From Pedobacter sp. SL55 (GTDB taxonomy: Bacteria; Bacteroidota; Bacteroidia; Sphingobacteriales; Sphingobacteriaceae), in contig NZ_CP113059.1 in assembly GCF_026625705.1 (NCBI RefSeq), forward strand, positions 186,001 to 250,000: a stretch of DNA of 64,000 nt, in the 5' to 3' direction. The notes under the pieces were generated by a model, which worked only from the letters and a program-made list of their open reading frames with translations, had not been told where the DNA came from and ran no database searches. This document shows positions 53,869 through 63,758 of this stretch, piece by piece (the first letter of the stretch is position 1; every line of letters starts with the position of its first letter). Made by a program: the position numbers and the translations under genes.

Positions 53869-54708
53869 ATGCGTAACCTTTGGATTTTTCTTAGCAGATA
53901 CAACGCATTTTTCTTTTTTATCATCTTTTTTACCGTTGGAATTATTTTAACGATTAGAAATAATGTGTACCAACGAAGCGTTACTTTTAGCTCTACCAAT
54001 GAAGTTGTAGGCACTGCCTATAAGCGACTAAACGTAATTAAGCGCTACTTAAACTTGGTGCAAGTGAATGATAGCTTAGCGGCAGAAAACGCAGCTTTAA
54101 AAACACAATTGCTTGCCTTAAATGAGATTGATAGTACCCAAGTTACCAAAGTAAAAGATAGCATTAACCACCAACAATACACCTTAATTGCAGCTAAGGT
54201 TTTCAAAAACTCAGTTACCTTAACCAACAACATCATCACTATCAACAAAGGTGCTAAAGATGGCATCTTGAAAGACATGGCAGTAATTTCTCCAAATAAA
54301 GGTGTAGTTGGTTTTGTGCAAAATGTGTCTGAAAATTTTGCGACTATACGCCCGCTGTTAAATCAAGAAACAGCAATTAGTGTGGTGCTTAAAAAAGACA
54401 ATGCTTTTGGTAGTTTGGTTTGGGGCGATGATAATTTCGATTATCGCAAAGCCTACGTTAAAGAAATCCCTAATCATTACAAAGTTAAAGTGGGCGATAC
54501 AATTATTACCTCTGGCTCGGGTGGTTTCCCAAGAGGAATAGAGGTGGGCAAAGTAACAAACACAAGTGTAAGTACAGGCGATAGTTTTATGACTTTGGAA
54601 GTTACTTTGTTCAACAATTTTAGTACGTTACAATTTGTTTATGTAGTTAAAGATAAATTTGCAGAAGAAGTAAAATCTTTACAACCAGAAGTGAAAAATG
54701 AACAGTAG
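53869..54708 (+). CDS. mreC: Rod shape-determining protein MreC
   Basis: 279 residues. One N-terminal transmembrane helix (FFFIIFFTVGIILTI), a coiled coil (LNLVQVNDSLAAENAALKTQLLAL) and the periplasmic beta domain with NNIITINKGAKDGILKDMAVISPNKGVVGFV and VGDTIITSGSGGFPRGIEVGKV. It links MreB to PBP2. It overlaps mreD by 11 bases. Confidence 0.93.
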   Translation: MRNLWIFLSRYNAFFFFIIFFTVGIILTIRNNVYQRSVTFSSTNEVVGTAYKRLNVIKRYLNLVQVNDSLAAENAALKTQLLALNEIDSTQVTKVKDSINHQQYTLIAAKVFKNSVTLTNNIITINKGAKDGILKDMAVISPNKGVVGFVQNVSENFATIRPLLNQETAISVVLKKDNAFGSLVWGDDNFDYRKAYVKEIPNHYKVKVGDTIITSGSGGFPRGIEVGKVTNTSVSTGDSFMTLEVTLFNNFSTLQFVYVVKDKFAEEVKSLQPEVKNEQ

Positions 54709-55213
54709 AGCTATATTGATAAATATTTTTAGGTGGATTGTGCTCTTGTTTGTACAGATTTTTCTGTTGCGTAACATGGCATTCTATAACCTCTCTACCC
54801 CGTTCATTTATGTACTATTTATTTTAGTGCTACCTTTTCATATCCCAAACCTTTTACTCTATGTAATTGCATTTATTACAGGCCTAACCCTAGATACTTT
54901 TTACGATACTTTGGGCGTACATACGAGTGCCTGTATCGCTTTAGCTTTTGTGAGAATTCTTTTCATCTCTGTGAGTTTAAACAGAGAAGCTATTGATGAG
55001 CCAGAGCCTTCTTTAGGAAATATGGGCTTTAGGTGGTTTTCTTTATATGCAGTATTGTGTATTTTTGTTCATCATGTTGTATTGTTTTTTCTAGAAGCTT
55101 TTAAACTTACATCAATAACTTATACCTTAGGAAGAACTTTATTGAGCGTGGTATTTACATTATTTACTGTGTTATTGGTAGAGTTTATCTTCCATAACAG
55201 AAAATCGGCTTAA
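54698..55213 (+). CDS. mreD: Rod shape-determining protein MreD
   Basis: 171 residues with about five hydrophobic helices; FLLRNMAFYNLSTPFIYVLFILVLPFHIPN and TGLTLDTFYDTLGVHTSACI are typical of Bacteroidota MreD. It is a membrane partner of MreC. It overlaps mreC by 11 bases and shares one base with mrdA, so translation is probably coupled. Confidence 0.9.
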   Translation: MNSRAILINIFRWIVLLFVQIFLLRNMAFYNLSTPFIYVLFILVLPFHIPNLLLYVIAFITGLTLDTFYDTLGVHTSACIALAFVRILFISVSLNREAIDEPEPSLGNMGFRWFSLYAVLCIFVHHVVLFFLEAFKLTSITYTLGRTLLSVVFTLFTVLLVEFIFHNRKSA

Positions 55214-57189
55214 TGAACCAACTGTTTAATAGAAAATATATTATACAAGGCTTATTTGTATTACTTGCACTAATTTTGTTAGGCAGGCTTTTCTATATAC
55301 AGGTGGCTAGCGATAAATATTTCTTAGACGCAAACAACAACGCACTTCGTAAAAAATTCATCTATCCAGCCCGTGGCGTAATTACCGACAGAAATGGCAA
55401 GGTACTGGCCCAAAACCAACCTACATACGATTTAATGGTAACGCCAAACGAAGTTGTACCTTTTGATACGCTATCTTTGTGCAATATCATAGGCATTACG
55501 ATGGAAGATTTCCGCAAGAAATTCCACAAAGCGGTTGTGCAATCAAAATATCAGGCTTCCATATTTCAAAAATTACTTTCGATACAAACCTATGCCACCC
55601 TGCAAGAGCGTATGGCAAATTACAAAGGGTTTGAAGTACAGAAAAGAACTATCCGTTATTATCCAGATAGTATAGGCGGACAGCTTTTAGGCTACATCAA
55701 AGAAGTAAACCAAACAGAAATTGAAAGACACCGAGGCTATTACAAACCTGGTGATTACATTGGAAAATCTGGTATAGAAAGACAATATGAAACCGACTTA
55801 CGCGGAACAAAAGGTGTAAGAAACATGCTTTATAATGTTCGTAATGTAGCTCAAGGAAGTTACGCCGACGGGAAGTTCGATTCTCTAGCTATCGCAGGCG
55901 AACAGCTTACCACCACTATCGATGTAGAAATACAAAAATTAGGAGAACAGCTGTTAAACAACAAAGTAGGAAGTATTGTGGCTATAGAACCTGCAACAGG
56001 AGAAATATTAGCATTTGTGAGCAGTCCGGGTTACGATCCAAATTTGATGGTAGGTAGCGAAAGTGGCAACAATTACATGAAGATTTTTTCCAATCCTTAT
56101 CGTCCTTTTTTTATCAGACCAATTAAGGGTAGATATTCTCCAGGCTCTGCGTTTAAACCACTTAGTGCTTTAATAGCGCTACAGGAAGGAGTCATTAATG
56201 AGAATACTACATTTAACTGCCCAGGCTATTATCAGGTTGGAAGAACAAGGTTTAAGTGTGAGCACATTGATGGGAATGTGGCTTTAAGACGAGGTATTGC
56301 TAGGTCTTGCAACACGTATTTTTGGAGTCTTTTCGTAAAAGAAATGACTAAAAAGGGCAGGAAAAATCAGCATAAGGCCTATGATGAATGGCAAGAAAAA
56401 GTACGTAAGTTCGGGATTGGCGATACTTTAGGTATAGACTATCCTGGTGAAAGAGGTTATAAATTATTTTCTTCGGAAGATTATACTAAACGCTATAGTA
56501 AATACTGGAGTTACGGTACTATTTTGTCAGTCGGCATTGGCCAGGGAGAGATTACGACCACCCCATTGCAAATGGCCAACATCATGGCTATTATTGCCAA
56601 TAGAGGCTATTATATCAAACCGCATTTAGTAAAAGGAATTGGAAGCGATAAACATATCGATCCAAAATATAAAGAAAAACACTATGTAGGTGTAGACGCC
56701 AAACATTTCGGACCAGTAATCGACGGAATGCAAGATGCGGTAAATAGTCAAATTGGAACTGCAAAAGAATCTATGATACCAAATATCTTGATGTGTGGTA
56801 AAACTGGTACTGTACAAAACTCACATGGTAAAAACCACTCGGTTTTCATTGGCTTTGCTCCTCGCGACAATCCAAAAATTGCTATTGCAGTAATCGTAGA
56901 AAACGGTGGCTATGGGGGTGCTTATGCTGCTCCGATCGCCAGTTTCATTACCGAAAAGTATTTAACCGATAGCTTGAAAGGTAGAAGAATTAATGGTGCA
57001 ACCATTGAGCAGTACAAGGCTGACAATTTACTTCCAGTTTTAAAAGATAAAATTCCTAAACAGAAACCTAAGGTAGACACCAGCAAAGTAGATACTACTA
57101 AAAAAACTGTTCCTTTAAAAACTGCCGCAATCAAAAATCCATTTAATAAAACAGCAGTAGCACCAAAGAACAATGCAACAACAGAATAA
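55213..57189 (+). CDS. mrdA: Penicillin-binding protein 2 (elongasome transpeptidase)
   Basis: 658-residue class B PBP. N-terminal membrane helix (GLFVLLALILLGRLFYIQV), the PBP dimerisation domain (RGVITDRNGKVLAQNQPTYDL), then the transpeptidase with the catalytic Ser312 in SAFKPLSAL, the SCN motif in ARSCNTYF, and KTGT with Lys530. A Lys/Pro-rich C-terminal tail (KQKPKVDTSKVDTTKK) is probably unstructured. It crosslinks peptidoglycan with RodA, whose gene overlaps its end by 17 bases. Confidence 0.95.
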   Translation: MNQLFNRKYIIQGLFVLLALILLGRLFYIQVASDKYFLDANNNALRKKFIYPARGVITDRNGKVLAQNQPTYDLMVTPNEVVPFDTLSLCNIIGITMEDFRKKFHKAVVQSKYQASIFQKLLSIQTYATLQERMANYKGFEVQKRTIRYYPDSIGGQLLGYIKEVNQTEIERHRGYYKPGDYIGKSGIERQYETDLRGTKGVRNMLYNVRNVAQGSYADGKFDSLAIAGEQLTTTIDVEIQKLGEQLLNNKVGSIVAIEPATGEILAFVSSPGYDPNLMVGSESGNNYMKIFSNPYRPFFIRPIKGRYSPGSAFKPLSALIALQEGVINENTTFNCPGYYQVGRTRFKCEHIDGNVALRRGIARSCNTYFWSLFVKEMTKKGRKNQHKAYDEWQEKVRKFGIGDTLGIDYPGERGYKLFSSEDYTKRYSKYWSYGTILSVGIGQGEITTTPLQMANIMAIIANRGYYIKPHLVKGIGSDKHIDPKYKEKHYVGVDAKHFGPVIDGMQDAVNSQIGTAKESMIPNILMCGKTGTVQNSHGKNHSVFIGFAPRDNPKIAIAVIVENGGYGGAYAAPIASFITEKYLTDSLKGRRINGATIEQYKADNLLPVLKDKIPKQKPKVDTSKVDTTKKTVPLKTAAIKNPFNKTAVAPKNNATTE

Positions 57190-58435
57190 TAGATTTTTCT
57201 TTAATGTTGATTGGGTCACTATATTGATTTATGTGGCTTTGTGCGCTGTTGGTTTCATCAATATTTTTTCTGTACAATACAAACCAGACATCAGCAGTGC
57301 TTTTAGCTTCTCTGCAGAGTATGGTAAGCAATTGATTTTCATTATTACAGGTTTAATTTTAGGCTTATCCATCCTTTTACTAGATTCTAAATTTTTCAGC
57401 GTATTTGCGCCAATAGTTTATGGTATAACTATCATTTTATTAATGGCAGTTTTGGTGGTTGGTAGAAATGTTGGTGGTAACCAAGCATGGATTCCTCTCG
57501 GCTCTTTCCGCTTACAACCTTCCGAATTTGCTAAATTTGGCACAGCCTTATTATTAGCTAGGTATATCAGTTCTTTTAATCCTAAGCTAAACACTTTCAA
57601 GCCAATTTTAATTTCTTTAGCAATCGTTGGATTGCCAATGGCTTTAATTATGCTTCAACCAGATGCTGGTTCTATGCTAGTGTTTTTATCATTCATGTTT
57701 CCTTTATACCGAGAAGGTTTGCCTGGAAACCTGTTGATTATCTTTTGGGGTGCCGTATTGTTATTTATCCTCAATTTATTCATTACACCTACAGTACTCA
57801 TCATTTCCATCTTAATTGTTGGAGGATTGTTTGCCTACAACGTTAGAAAGAAGCTTCAAAAAGTAATTAATGTAGGTATCATTACAATAATTGCAATTTG
57901 CTATTTGTTTGTTGCCAAGTATTTGTTTGAAAATGTTTTAAAGCCCCACCAGCGTACACGTATTGAGCTAATTTTAGGTTTAACTAGTGATAACAGAGGG
58001 GCTGGCTACAACGTAATACAATCTAAAATTGCGATAGGGGCGGGACAGCTTACCGGGCGAGGTTACTTAGAAGGCACACAAACCAAATACGATTATGTAC
58101 CAGCACAAAGTACAGATTTCATTTTCTCAACTATTGGCGAAGAATGGGGCTTTATTGGCTGTTTTGTAGTGATTGGACTTTATTGTTTCCTTTTGTTACG
58201 CATTATAAACATGGCCGAACGACAGCGATCTGTTTTTTCGAGAGTTTACGGCTACAGCATTGCCTGTATCCTATTTTTCCACGTATTTATTAATATTGGA
58301 ATGACGATAGGAATTATGCCTGTAATTGGTATTCCGCTGCCATTTATTAGTTATGGAGGCTCTTCTTTGTGGAGCTTTACGATATTGCTATTTATCTTTT
58401 TGAAATTGGATTCTAATAGGATGGGTTTTATTTAA
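57173..58435 (+). CDS. rodA: SEDS glycosyltransferase RodA
   Basis: 420 residues with about ten transmembrane helices. WIPLGSFRLQPSEFAKFG contains the SEDS W-x-x-x-G-x-x-x-x-P-S-E motif, GGYLEGTQTKYDYVPAQSTDFIFSTIGEEWGF (written here as two blocks, GYLEGTQTKYDYVPAQSTDF then IFSTIGEEWGF) is the periplasmic loop with the catalytic Asp, and GIPLPFISYGGSSL is the last signature. It polymerises lipid II with PBP2. It starts inside the end of mrdA. Confidence 0.95.
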   Translation: MQQQNNRFFFNVDWVTILIYVALCAVGFINIFSVQYKPDISSAFSFSAEYGKQLIFIITGLILGLSILLLDSKFFSVFAPIVYGITIILLMAVLVVGRNVGGNQAWIPLGSFRLQPSEFAKFGTALLLARYISSFNPKLNTFKPILISLAIVGLPMALIMLQPDAGSMLVFLSFMFPLYREGLPGNLLIIFWGAVLLFILNLFITPTVLIISILIVGGLFAYNVRKKLQKVINVGIITIIAICYLFVAKYLFENVLKPHQRTRIELILGLTSDNRGAGYNVIQSKIAIGAGQLTGRGYLEGTQTKYDYVPAQSTDFIFSTIGEEWGFIGCFVVIGLYCFLLLRIINMAERQRSVFSRVYGYSIACILFFHVFINIGMTIGIMPVIGIPLPFISYGGSSLWSFTILLFIFLKLDSNRMGFI

Positions 58436-58506
58436 AACGTTGTAGGTTATAAGTTTTACGTAGCATATTTCAAAACTTATAACGTACTACTTAAAACCTA
58501 AAACCC

Positions 58507-59580
58507 TTAGTCTCTAAACCTTTTATTCAGCAACAAATAAAACTTATCTACAGTTGCTTGTTTATCGGCCCAGTTATTTTTCACAGCGTAATTTTTTTGA
58601 AAGAAATTATCTGCGGCATCGAAGTTTGGCATTTTGTTAGCGATGTCGATTGCTTCTGCATAAGCTAAATTATAACCATTAAACAAGTCTTTTATATAAA
58701 GTAATTTATCATTAAGATTAATGGCAGCTTTTAAATCTGTAACAACAGCGCCAGAAGTTTCATTTAACCTCGAACTCGTGTTTTTACCAGCTAACAAATC
58801 ATTTAATGTAGGCTGATATTTAGTAGTTTCTACCACTATCTTATTCAATTCTACCGTGGGGGCAACCTTATCCTCTGCTACAGGCTCAATAACTTTTGGC
58901 ACCTCTATTTTCTCGGTTGCCTCTTCGTGCTGCACCAAGAAAGGCTCTGGCCCAACTTCATCTTCTTCTAGCTCTTCGGGATCGCGAATTAAATTTTCTT
59001 TTACTTTTTTCTTTTGTTCTAAAATAAGTTCTTCCTCTTTACTCAAAGGTCTATCAAACAATTGTTCGGTAGTTTTTTCTTCAAAATCAAATTTATCATC
59101 TTCATTAAAATCGTCTTTATTAAGGATAAACTCGAAAGTTTGAGTAGGCTCAGAATCTAACCTAAAAATTTCTTTTTCTACTTCTTTAACTACAGGCGTC
59201 TCAAAATCAAAAACAGTTTCTGGCGCTTCTTCTTCGGGTAATATTATTGAAACAGGGTCTATAATTTCTTCTTCTTCTGCCAGATTAGCAAAAGTAATGG
59301 CTTCTACCTGTTGTATATCTTTAAGCTCGTCGCTTATTTCTTCGTCAACTATAGGCTCATTTATGGTTTCGTTAACTACTGCAGGTATAGCAGCTACTTG
59401 TAAAGGCAAGTTTAATTTTTTAATAATCTGGATATGATCTGTTAAGAAACTGGCATTTGCCAAAAACAGTTCCAATTCTAGTTCGGTTAACTGCTCGGGA
59501 TTTTGAGATAAAAATTGGTACTGTTCGTTTAGTTCGCTAAGTATATTTCCTAATTTCTTGAAAAGAGCTTCTTGCTTCAT
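58507..59580 (-). CDS. Acidic hypothetical protein, Sphingobacteria-type
   Basis: 357 residues, not recognised. The N-terminus (about 1-60) is helical with ALFKKLGNILSELNEQYQFL. The middle (70-250) is low-complexity, rich in Glu, Asp, Val and Pro (for example EEEIIDPVSIILPEEE, EELEEDEVGPEP) and is likely disordered. A conserved-looking C-terminal helical domain follows (LNDLLAGKNTSSRLNE, LNDKLLYIKDLFNGYNLAYAEAIDIANKMPNF, FFQKNYAVKNNWADKQATVDKFYLLLNKRF). The two-helical-ends-and-acidic-linker layout could make it a scaffold or regulator. It is convergent with rodA, with the gap holding only weak inverted TTATAA-type sequence. Confidence 0.65.
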   Translation of the reverse strand: MKQEALFKKLGNILSELNEQYQFLSQNPEQLTELELELFLANASFLTDHIQIIKKLNLPLQVAAIPAVVNETINEPIVDEEISDELKDIQQVEAITFANLAEEEEIIDPVSIILPEEEAPETVFDFETPVVKEVEKEIFRLDSEPTQTFEFILNKDDFNEDDKFDFEEKTTEQLFDRPLSKEEELILEQKKKVKENLIRDPEELEEDEVGPEPFLVQHEEATEKIEVPKVIEPVAEDKVAPTVELNKIVVETTKYQPTLNDLLAGKNTSSRLNETSGAVVTDLKAAINLNDKLLYIKDLFNGYNLAYAEAIDIANKMPNFDAADNFFQKNYAVKNNWADKQATVDKFYLLLNKRFRD

Positions 59581-59843
59581 CTGCTGTGTTATTTTTAATA
59601 TTTATACCGAGGAAAAGCCCAAAATGCTTCAACAATTATTAAACGCTATTGTTGTAACGAAAGTTTTGGCTTTTTATGTTAGTAAAAACAATCAAAAATA
59701 CTATAAAAATCTGTTAGTATTTATTTTAGATGAATATATCTTGGTGTGGTTGAGGCTAGAACGACAGTTTGCTTTGATATACCTAGTGATGATATTGTAT
59801 ATCAAATCAAATTTATCTAAGTTTGGTTAAAAATACCTTTACC

Positions 59844-60413
59844 ATGTTATTTAGCGAGCAAAATTTTAGACGGGGAGAATTTAGTGGCAGTATAGAAGTA
59901 ATTTGCGGTTCTATGTTTTCTGGAAAAACCGAAGAACTCATTAGAAGGCTAAAAAGAGCGCAGATTGCTAAGCTAAATGTAGAGATTTTTAAACCTAAAA
60001 CAGATACTCGCTATGATGAAATGGCGGTGGTATCTCATGATAAAAACACCATCCCATCAACCCCTGTAGATCACTCTTCTGCTATTCTGTTGCTTGGCAC
60101 AAATACACAAGTAGTGGGCATTGATGAAGCACAGTTTTTTGACGAAGGCCTAGCTGAGGTTTGCAATGTTTTGGCCAGTAAAGGCATTAGGGTTATTGTT
60201 GCAGGTTTAGACATGGATTTTTTGGGCAAACCTTTTGGGCCAATGCCTGCGTTAATGGCTATTGCCGAACACGTAACCAAAGTAAACGCGGTTTGTATGC
60301 AATGTGGCAGCCCAGCGGTATATTCTTACCGTACCGCAGCAAGCGAAAACAGAGTGCTTTTAGGAGAAAAAGATAGTTACGAACCTCGCTGCAGGGCTTG
60401 TTTTAACCACTAG
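59844..60413 (+). CDS. tdk: Thymidine kinase
   Basis: 189 residues. The P-loop [14 protein letters not shown] (near 22-35), GIDEAQFFD with the catalytic Asp-Glu, [13 protein letters not shown] and the zinc cysteines (CMQCGSP and CRAC near the C-terminus) define the type II thymidine kinase family. It phosphorylates thymidine in salvage. The ATG at 59844 ([11 protein letters not shown]) is chosen over an upstream TTG at 59823. The 240 bases upstream contain no gene. Confidence 0.95.
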   Translation: MLFSEQNFRRGEFSGSIEVICGSMFSGKTEELIRRLKRAQIAKLNVEIFKPKTDTRYDEMAVVSHDKNTIPSTPVDHSSAILLLGTNTQVVGIDEAQFFDEGLAEVCNVLASKGIRVIVAGLDMDFLGKPFGPMPALMAIAEHVTKVNAVCMQCGSPAVYSYRTAASENRVLLGEKDSYEPRCRACFNH

Positions 60414-60590
60414 GATTAGTTAATTAGCAAATGTGATGATTTGATGATGACCTACATTATCGATTAACCAGTTTAATAACTAAAAGTCCGGCAAGTCAGA
60501 TGTCCGAAGGCATTACCTTTAACAAATAGCCAAAAGTTATTTCGACAATTCGATAGCTATGAACCAATAACTAATGAACTAGTGAACGAA

Positions 60591-63431
60591 TTATCTCGCC
60601 ACCACCATTTTCTTAGCTTGCTTAAAGTTGGGCGTAGTTAGCTTGTAAGTATATACGCCGCTGGCAAATGTACTTACATCTACATAAAATCGATAGCTGC
60701 CCGCTTCTAAAACACCTTTTGTTACCTTACTGATTTTTCTGCCCGTTATATCGTAAATATTGATATCTACTTCCGTTTTTTCGGGCAAATCTAAAGGTAT
60801 ATAAGTAAAGGTTTTAGCCTGATTTGGATAGTTCTGCTTTAAGGCATAAGTTACCGGAATACTACTTAGCCTATTGGCCAGTATTTCCTTATACTTCAGC
60901 TCTGCTGCACTGCCCATGGCAACTAACTCATTCAGATTATCGCCTGCTAAAAAAGCATAGGCTACTTTAATTGTTCCAGTTTTAGGGATATTATAAGGGC
61001 CGCTACCAAGGGTAAACATCACATCGTAACCGTTGGCGGTATCATAGCCTAAACCTTGGGCCTGTATGCCAGAAGTTAATGTTTTATATTTTTCGGCGAC
61101 CGTAAAATTATTATCAGCCAAAAAACTATTGGCTATTTGATACGACATTGGATAATAAGCAGGTGCACCCGTTAAGTTCAACAAACGCACACCAGCATAA
61201 GGATATGATGCATTTTGCTTGGCATAAACATAAGCAATTTTGGCCACTGCATCGTATTGCGTGGCATTGGCAGAAGCTTCGTCTAAATCCCAATCGGTAA
61301 ACAAACCCGTGTAAATATTTTGCAAATCGGTGTTGTTAGTGTTAGCAATCTCGTATTCTATAATTACATATTTATTATCGTTAGTAGAATTAAATGCCAA
61401 AGCCCTAGAAAGTATTTTTAGTCCTATCGGATTGGCACTTCCTGCATCGGTAAAAACACTGGTACCTTCAAAAGCAGCTACCGATGAAACAGACATTGCT
61501 GCCGTTTGCTGTCTTTTAAAATCTTCGCTAGCCTCAGTTTCTGCTCTGGCGTTGTTCATTACCTGTGTTTCGGATTTGCCAATAAGCAAGGCCGCTTCAA
61601 ATAACATACTTTCCCCTTTGTAAAGAAAACCTAAACCTGCGGTAGCATTGGCTTTGCTGTAGCCTACCCTACCGTTTGAGGTAAGCGAAGTGCTAATTTG
61701 ATTAACGGCAACATTTAAGTAATCTAAAGCTACTACGGTAGTAAAGCGTTCTGTGCTGGTATAAGTTCCATTATTTGCGGTATATCTTAAGGTAAAAACT
61801 ACTTCGTGATTTTCTGGTGCATTAGCCAATACCCTAACTCTAACCGCAGCCAAACCAGTTTTAGTTTCTAGACTAGCTAAATTTCCTGCGCTGATATTTT
61901 GATCTAACACCTGTACAAAAGCACTATTGCTAGAGATATTTACAGTTAGTCCGGTTACCGGAATGAGGAAATTTTTTAGCGCAAACTGCAAGGCAATTTC
62001 TGTATTGGGTGCCCTATTACCCAAACTTTGATCGGTAATGGTCATATTCTGATAACGTACCGATGCAGCGTTTTCAGTAAGGGCTCGGTACACATTTAAT
62101 CGCCCGCTGCCCAACAAGCCTGCATAATTGGTATTTTGGGCATCAACATCATCGGCAGCTGCCCTTAGTATTTCGCCTATTTGCAAACCGGTATAGTTTG
62201 GATATTTTGCTTTTAGTAAAGCTGCTGCGCTAGCTACCAAAGGTGCAGCCATAGAAGTGCCAGATTTAAAGCCATAGGTATTTCCGTAAATTGTATTATA
62301 AATTCCTTGTCCGGGAGCAGAAATATCTACATAAGTACCATAATTAGAGCCAGAAGCTTTGGTATCATTTGAGTTTAAATTAGCCACAGCAAGTACCCCA
62401 TCAAAAGCGGCCGGGTAAATAGGAATGTCATCTCCCGAATTGCCAGCAGCAGCTACCACTAAGCAGCCTTTGCTAACGGCATAATCAATCATCTCTTGGC
62501 CAAACTGACCGCCGCCAACACCACCCCAAGAACAATTGATGATATGGGCACCTTTATCTGCAGCATACTTGATACCTTCGTAACCTTTGTAAATAGATCT
62601 CGGTGCATCATCAGCGCCAGCTTTTACAATTAATAACTTGGCATTTTGGGCAATAGAGGCTACCCCTAATCCATTATCTGTAACGGCACTGGCAATACCA
62701 CTTACGTGCACACCGTGATCCGCTTCACTACTTTTTACATTAGGGTCGTTATCGCCAATCATGGTACTGGCAGAAGCACCACAGAAATCCCAACCGGCAT
62801 AATTATCTACATACCCATCGCCATCGTCATCAATTCCATTTACTGGATCTGCTGTATTGTAATAAATATTTCCAGCTAAATCTTGGTGTGTAATTTCCGA
62901 ACCAGAATCTACAATGGCAATTACCACTCCCGAAGAGTTTTTAAGTACATCCCACGCTTGTGGCGCTTTTAACTGTGTAAGATACGCCTGTGACCCGTAA
63001 GCTGCATCATTTGGGGTATACCAAGTGCTATGAATGTAACTAGGCTCTGCATATTCAATATTATCGGTCTGTAAAAGTGTATTAATTACCGTTTCTATAT
63101 TGGCATTACCTTGATATTTTGCATGATAGTAGCGTTCGAAATGATAATTAACCCCATTATTAGCAAAGGTCTGATCTGATTTTGCATTTTGGTTGAAAAC
63201 TGGTTCTAAAATGCTTAAAGAAATACCATTGGCACTTAGCTGTGCCGTTGTACTTTGTGTAGCTACATCTAACCTAGCACCACTTTTAAATTTGATAATT
63301 AGCGAATTGGGCAGATAGTCTTTTGTAGTTACGCCAGCTGGAAGTTTAAACTTAATTTTATTAGCCGGTGTTTGATCTGTAAATCCAAACAGGATGAATA
63401 AAAAGACAACTAAAAGGTATATTTTTCTCAT
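60591..63431 (-). CDS. Secreted subtilisin-family (S8) serine protease with T9SS sorting domain
   Basis: 946 residues. Signal peptide (LLVVFLFILFGFTDQ), a fungalysin/inhibitor-I9-like N-terminal propeptide (NSLIIKFKSGARLD to NIEYAEPSYIH), then the S8 domain with the catalytic triad: Asp in IVDSGSEITHQD, His in DHGVHVSGIASA, and Ser in GTSMAAPLVASA. A long C-terminal beta region follows, ending in a type A T9SS domain (YDITGRKISKV, SGVYTYKLTTPNFKQAKKMVVAR). It should cross the outer membrane by the type IX system and be cleaved or anchored. The start at 63431 (MRKIYLLVVFL) is used because the 22-residue longer form would bury the signal peptide. Confidence 0.92.
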   Translation of the reverse strand: MRKIYLLVVFLFILFGFTDQTPANKIKFKLPAGVTTKDYLPNSLIIKFKSGARLDVATQSTTAQLSANGISLSILEPVFNQNAKSDQTFANNGVNYHFERYYHAKYQGNANIETVINTLLQTDNIEYAEPSYIHSTWYTPNDAAYGSQAYLTQLKAPQAWDVLKNSSGVVIAIVDSGSEITHQDLAGNIYYNTADPVNGIDDDGDGYVDNYAGWDFCGASASTMIGDNDPNVKSSEADHGVHVSGIASAVTDNGLGVASIAQNAKLLIVKAGADDAPRSIYKGYEGIKYAADKGAHIINCSWGGVGGGQFGQEMIDYAVSKGCLVVAAAGNSGDDIPIYPAAFDGVLAVANLNSNDTKASGSNYGTYVDISAPGQGIYNTIYGNTYGFKSGTSMAAPLVASAAALLKAKYPNYTGLQIGEILRAAADDVDAQNTNYAGLLGSGRLNVYRALTENAASVRYQNMTITDQSLGNRAPNTEIALQFALKNFLIPVTGLTVNISSNSAFVQVLDQNISAGNLASLETKTGLAAVRVRVLANAPENHEVVFTLRYTANNGTYTSTERFTTVVALDYLNVAVNQISTSLTSNGRVGYSKANATAGLGFLYKGESMLFEAALLIGKSETQVMNNARAETEASEDFKRQQTAAMSVSSVAAFEGTSVFTDAGSANPIGLKILSRALAFNSTNDNKYVIIEYEIANTNNTDLQNIYTGLFTDWDLDEASANATQYDAVAKIAYVYAKQNASYPYAGVRLLNLTGAPAYYPMSYQIANSFLADNNFTVAEKYKTLTSGIQAQGLGYDTANGYDVMFTLGSGPYNIPKTGTIKVAYAFLAGDNLNELVAMGSAAELKYKEILANRLSSIPVTYALKQNYPNQAKTFTYIPLDLPEKTEVDINIYDITGRKISKVTKGVLEAGSYRFYVDVSTFASGVYTYKLTTPNFKQAKKMVVAR

Positions 63432-63582
63432 GAAATTATAGCGTAAGGCTAAGTTACATAATATTTGATACCAAACCATAAGTTGCTTATGCGCCATTTG
63501 GCAAAGCCGATTTAAAAAACAAGTTAGAATGCTTAATTTTCAGAAACAAACTGGCGCTATAGCTTATGTCAGAGGTGGCTAA

Positions 63583-63675
63583 AAAGATGGCTGGATGTAT
63601 GGTGGTGGTTTTACTGATTTAGATGGACATAAATGGAACGTTTTGTTCATGGATTTTAGTAAATTGAATTTTTAA
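63583..63675 (+). pseudogene. C-terminal remnant of a VOC/glyoxalase-family gene
   Basis: The 30-codon stretch reads KDGWMYGGGFTDLDGHKWNVLFMD and ends with a stop. G-x-x-D-x-D-G-H-x-W-x-V-x-x-x-D is the characteristic C-terminal motif of VOC-superfamily proteins. An in-frame TAA stands just upstream (63580) and no N-terminal domain is found before it, so only the 3' end of the gene survives. Confidence 0.65.
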
Positions 63676-63758
63676 TTCGCCACAGATGCACAGATTTTTT
63701 TGATGAAAACCAACAACATCTTAAAAGATTGGTGTATCTGCAGCTAAAAACCAAAACC

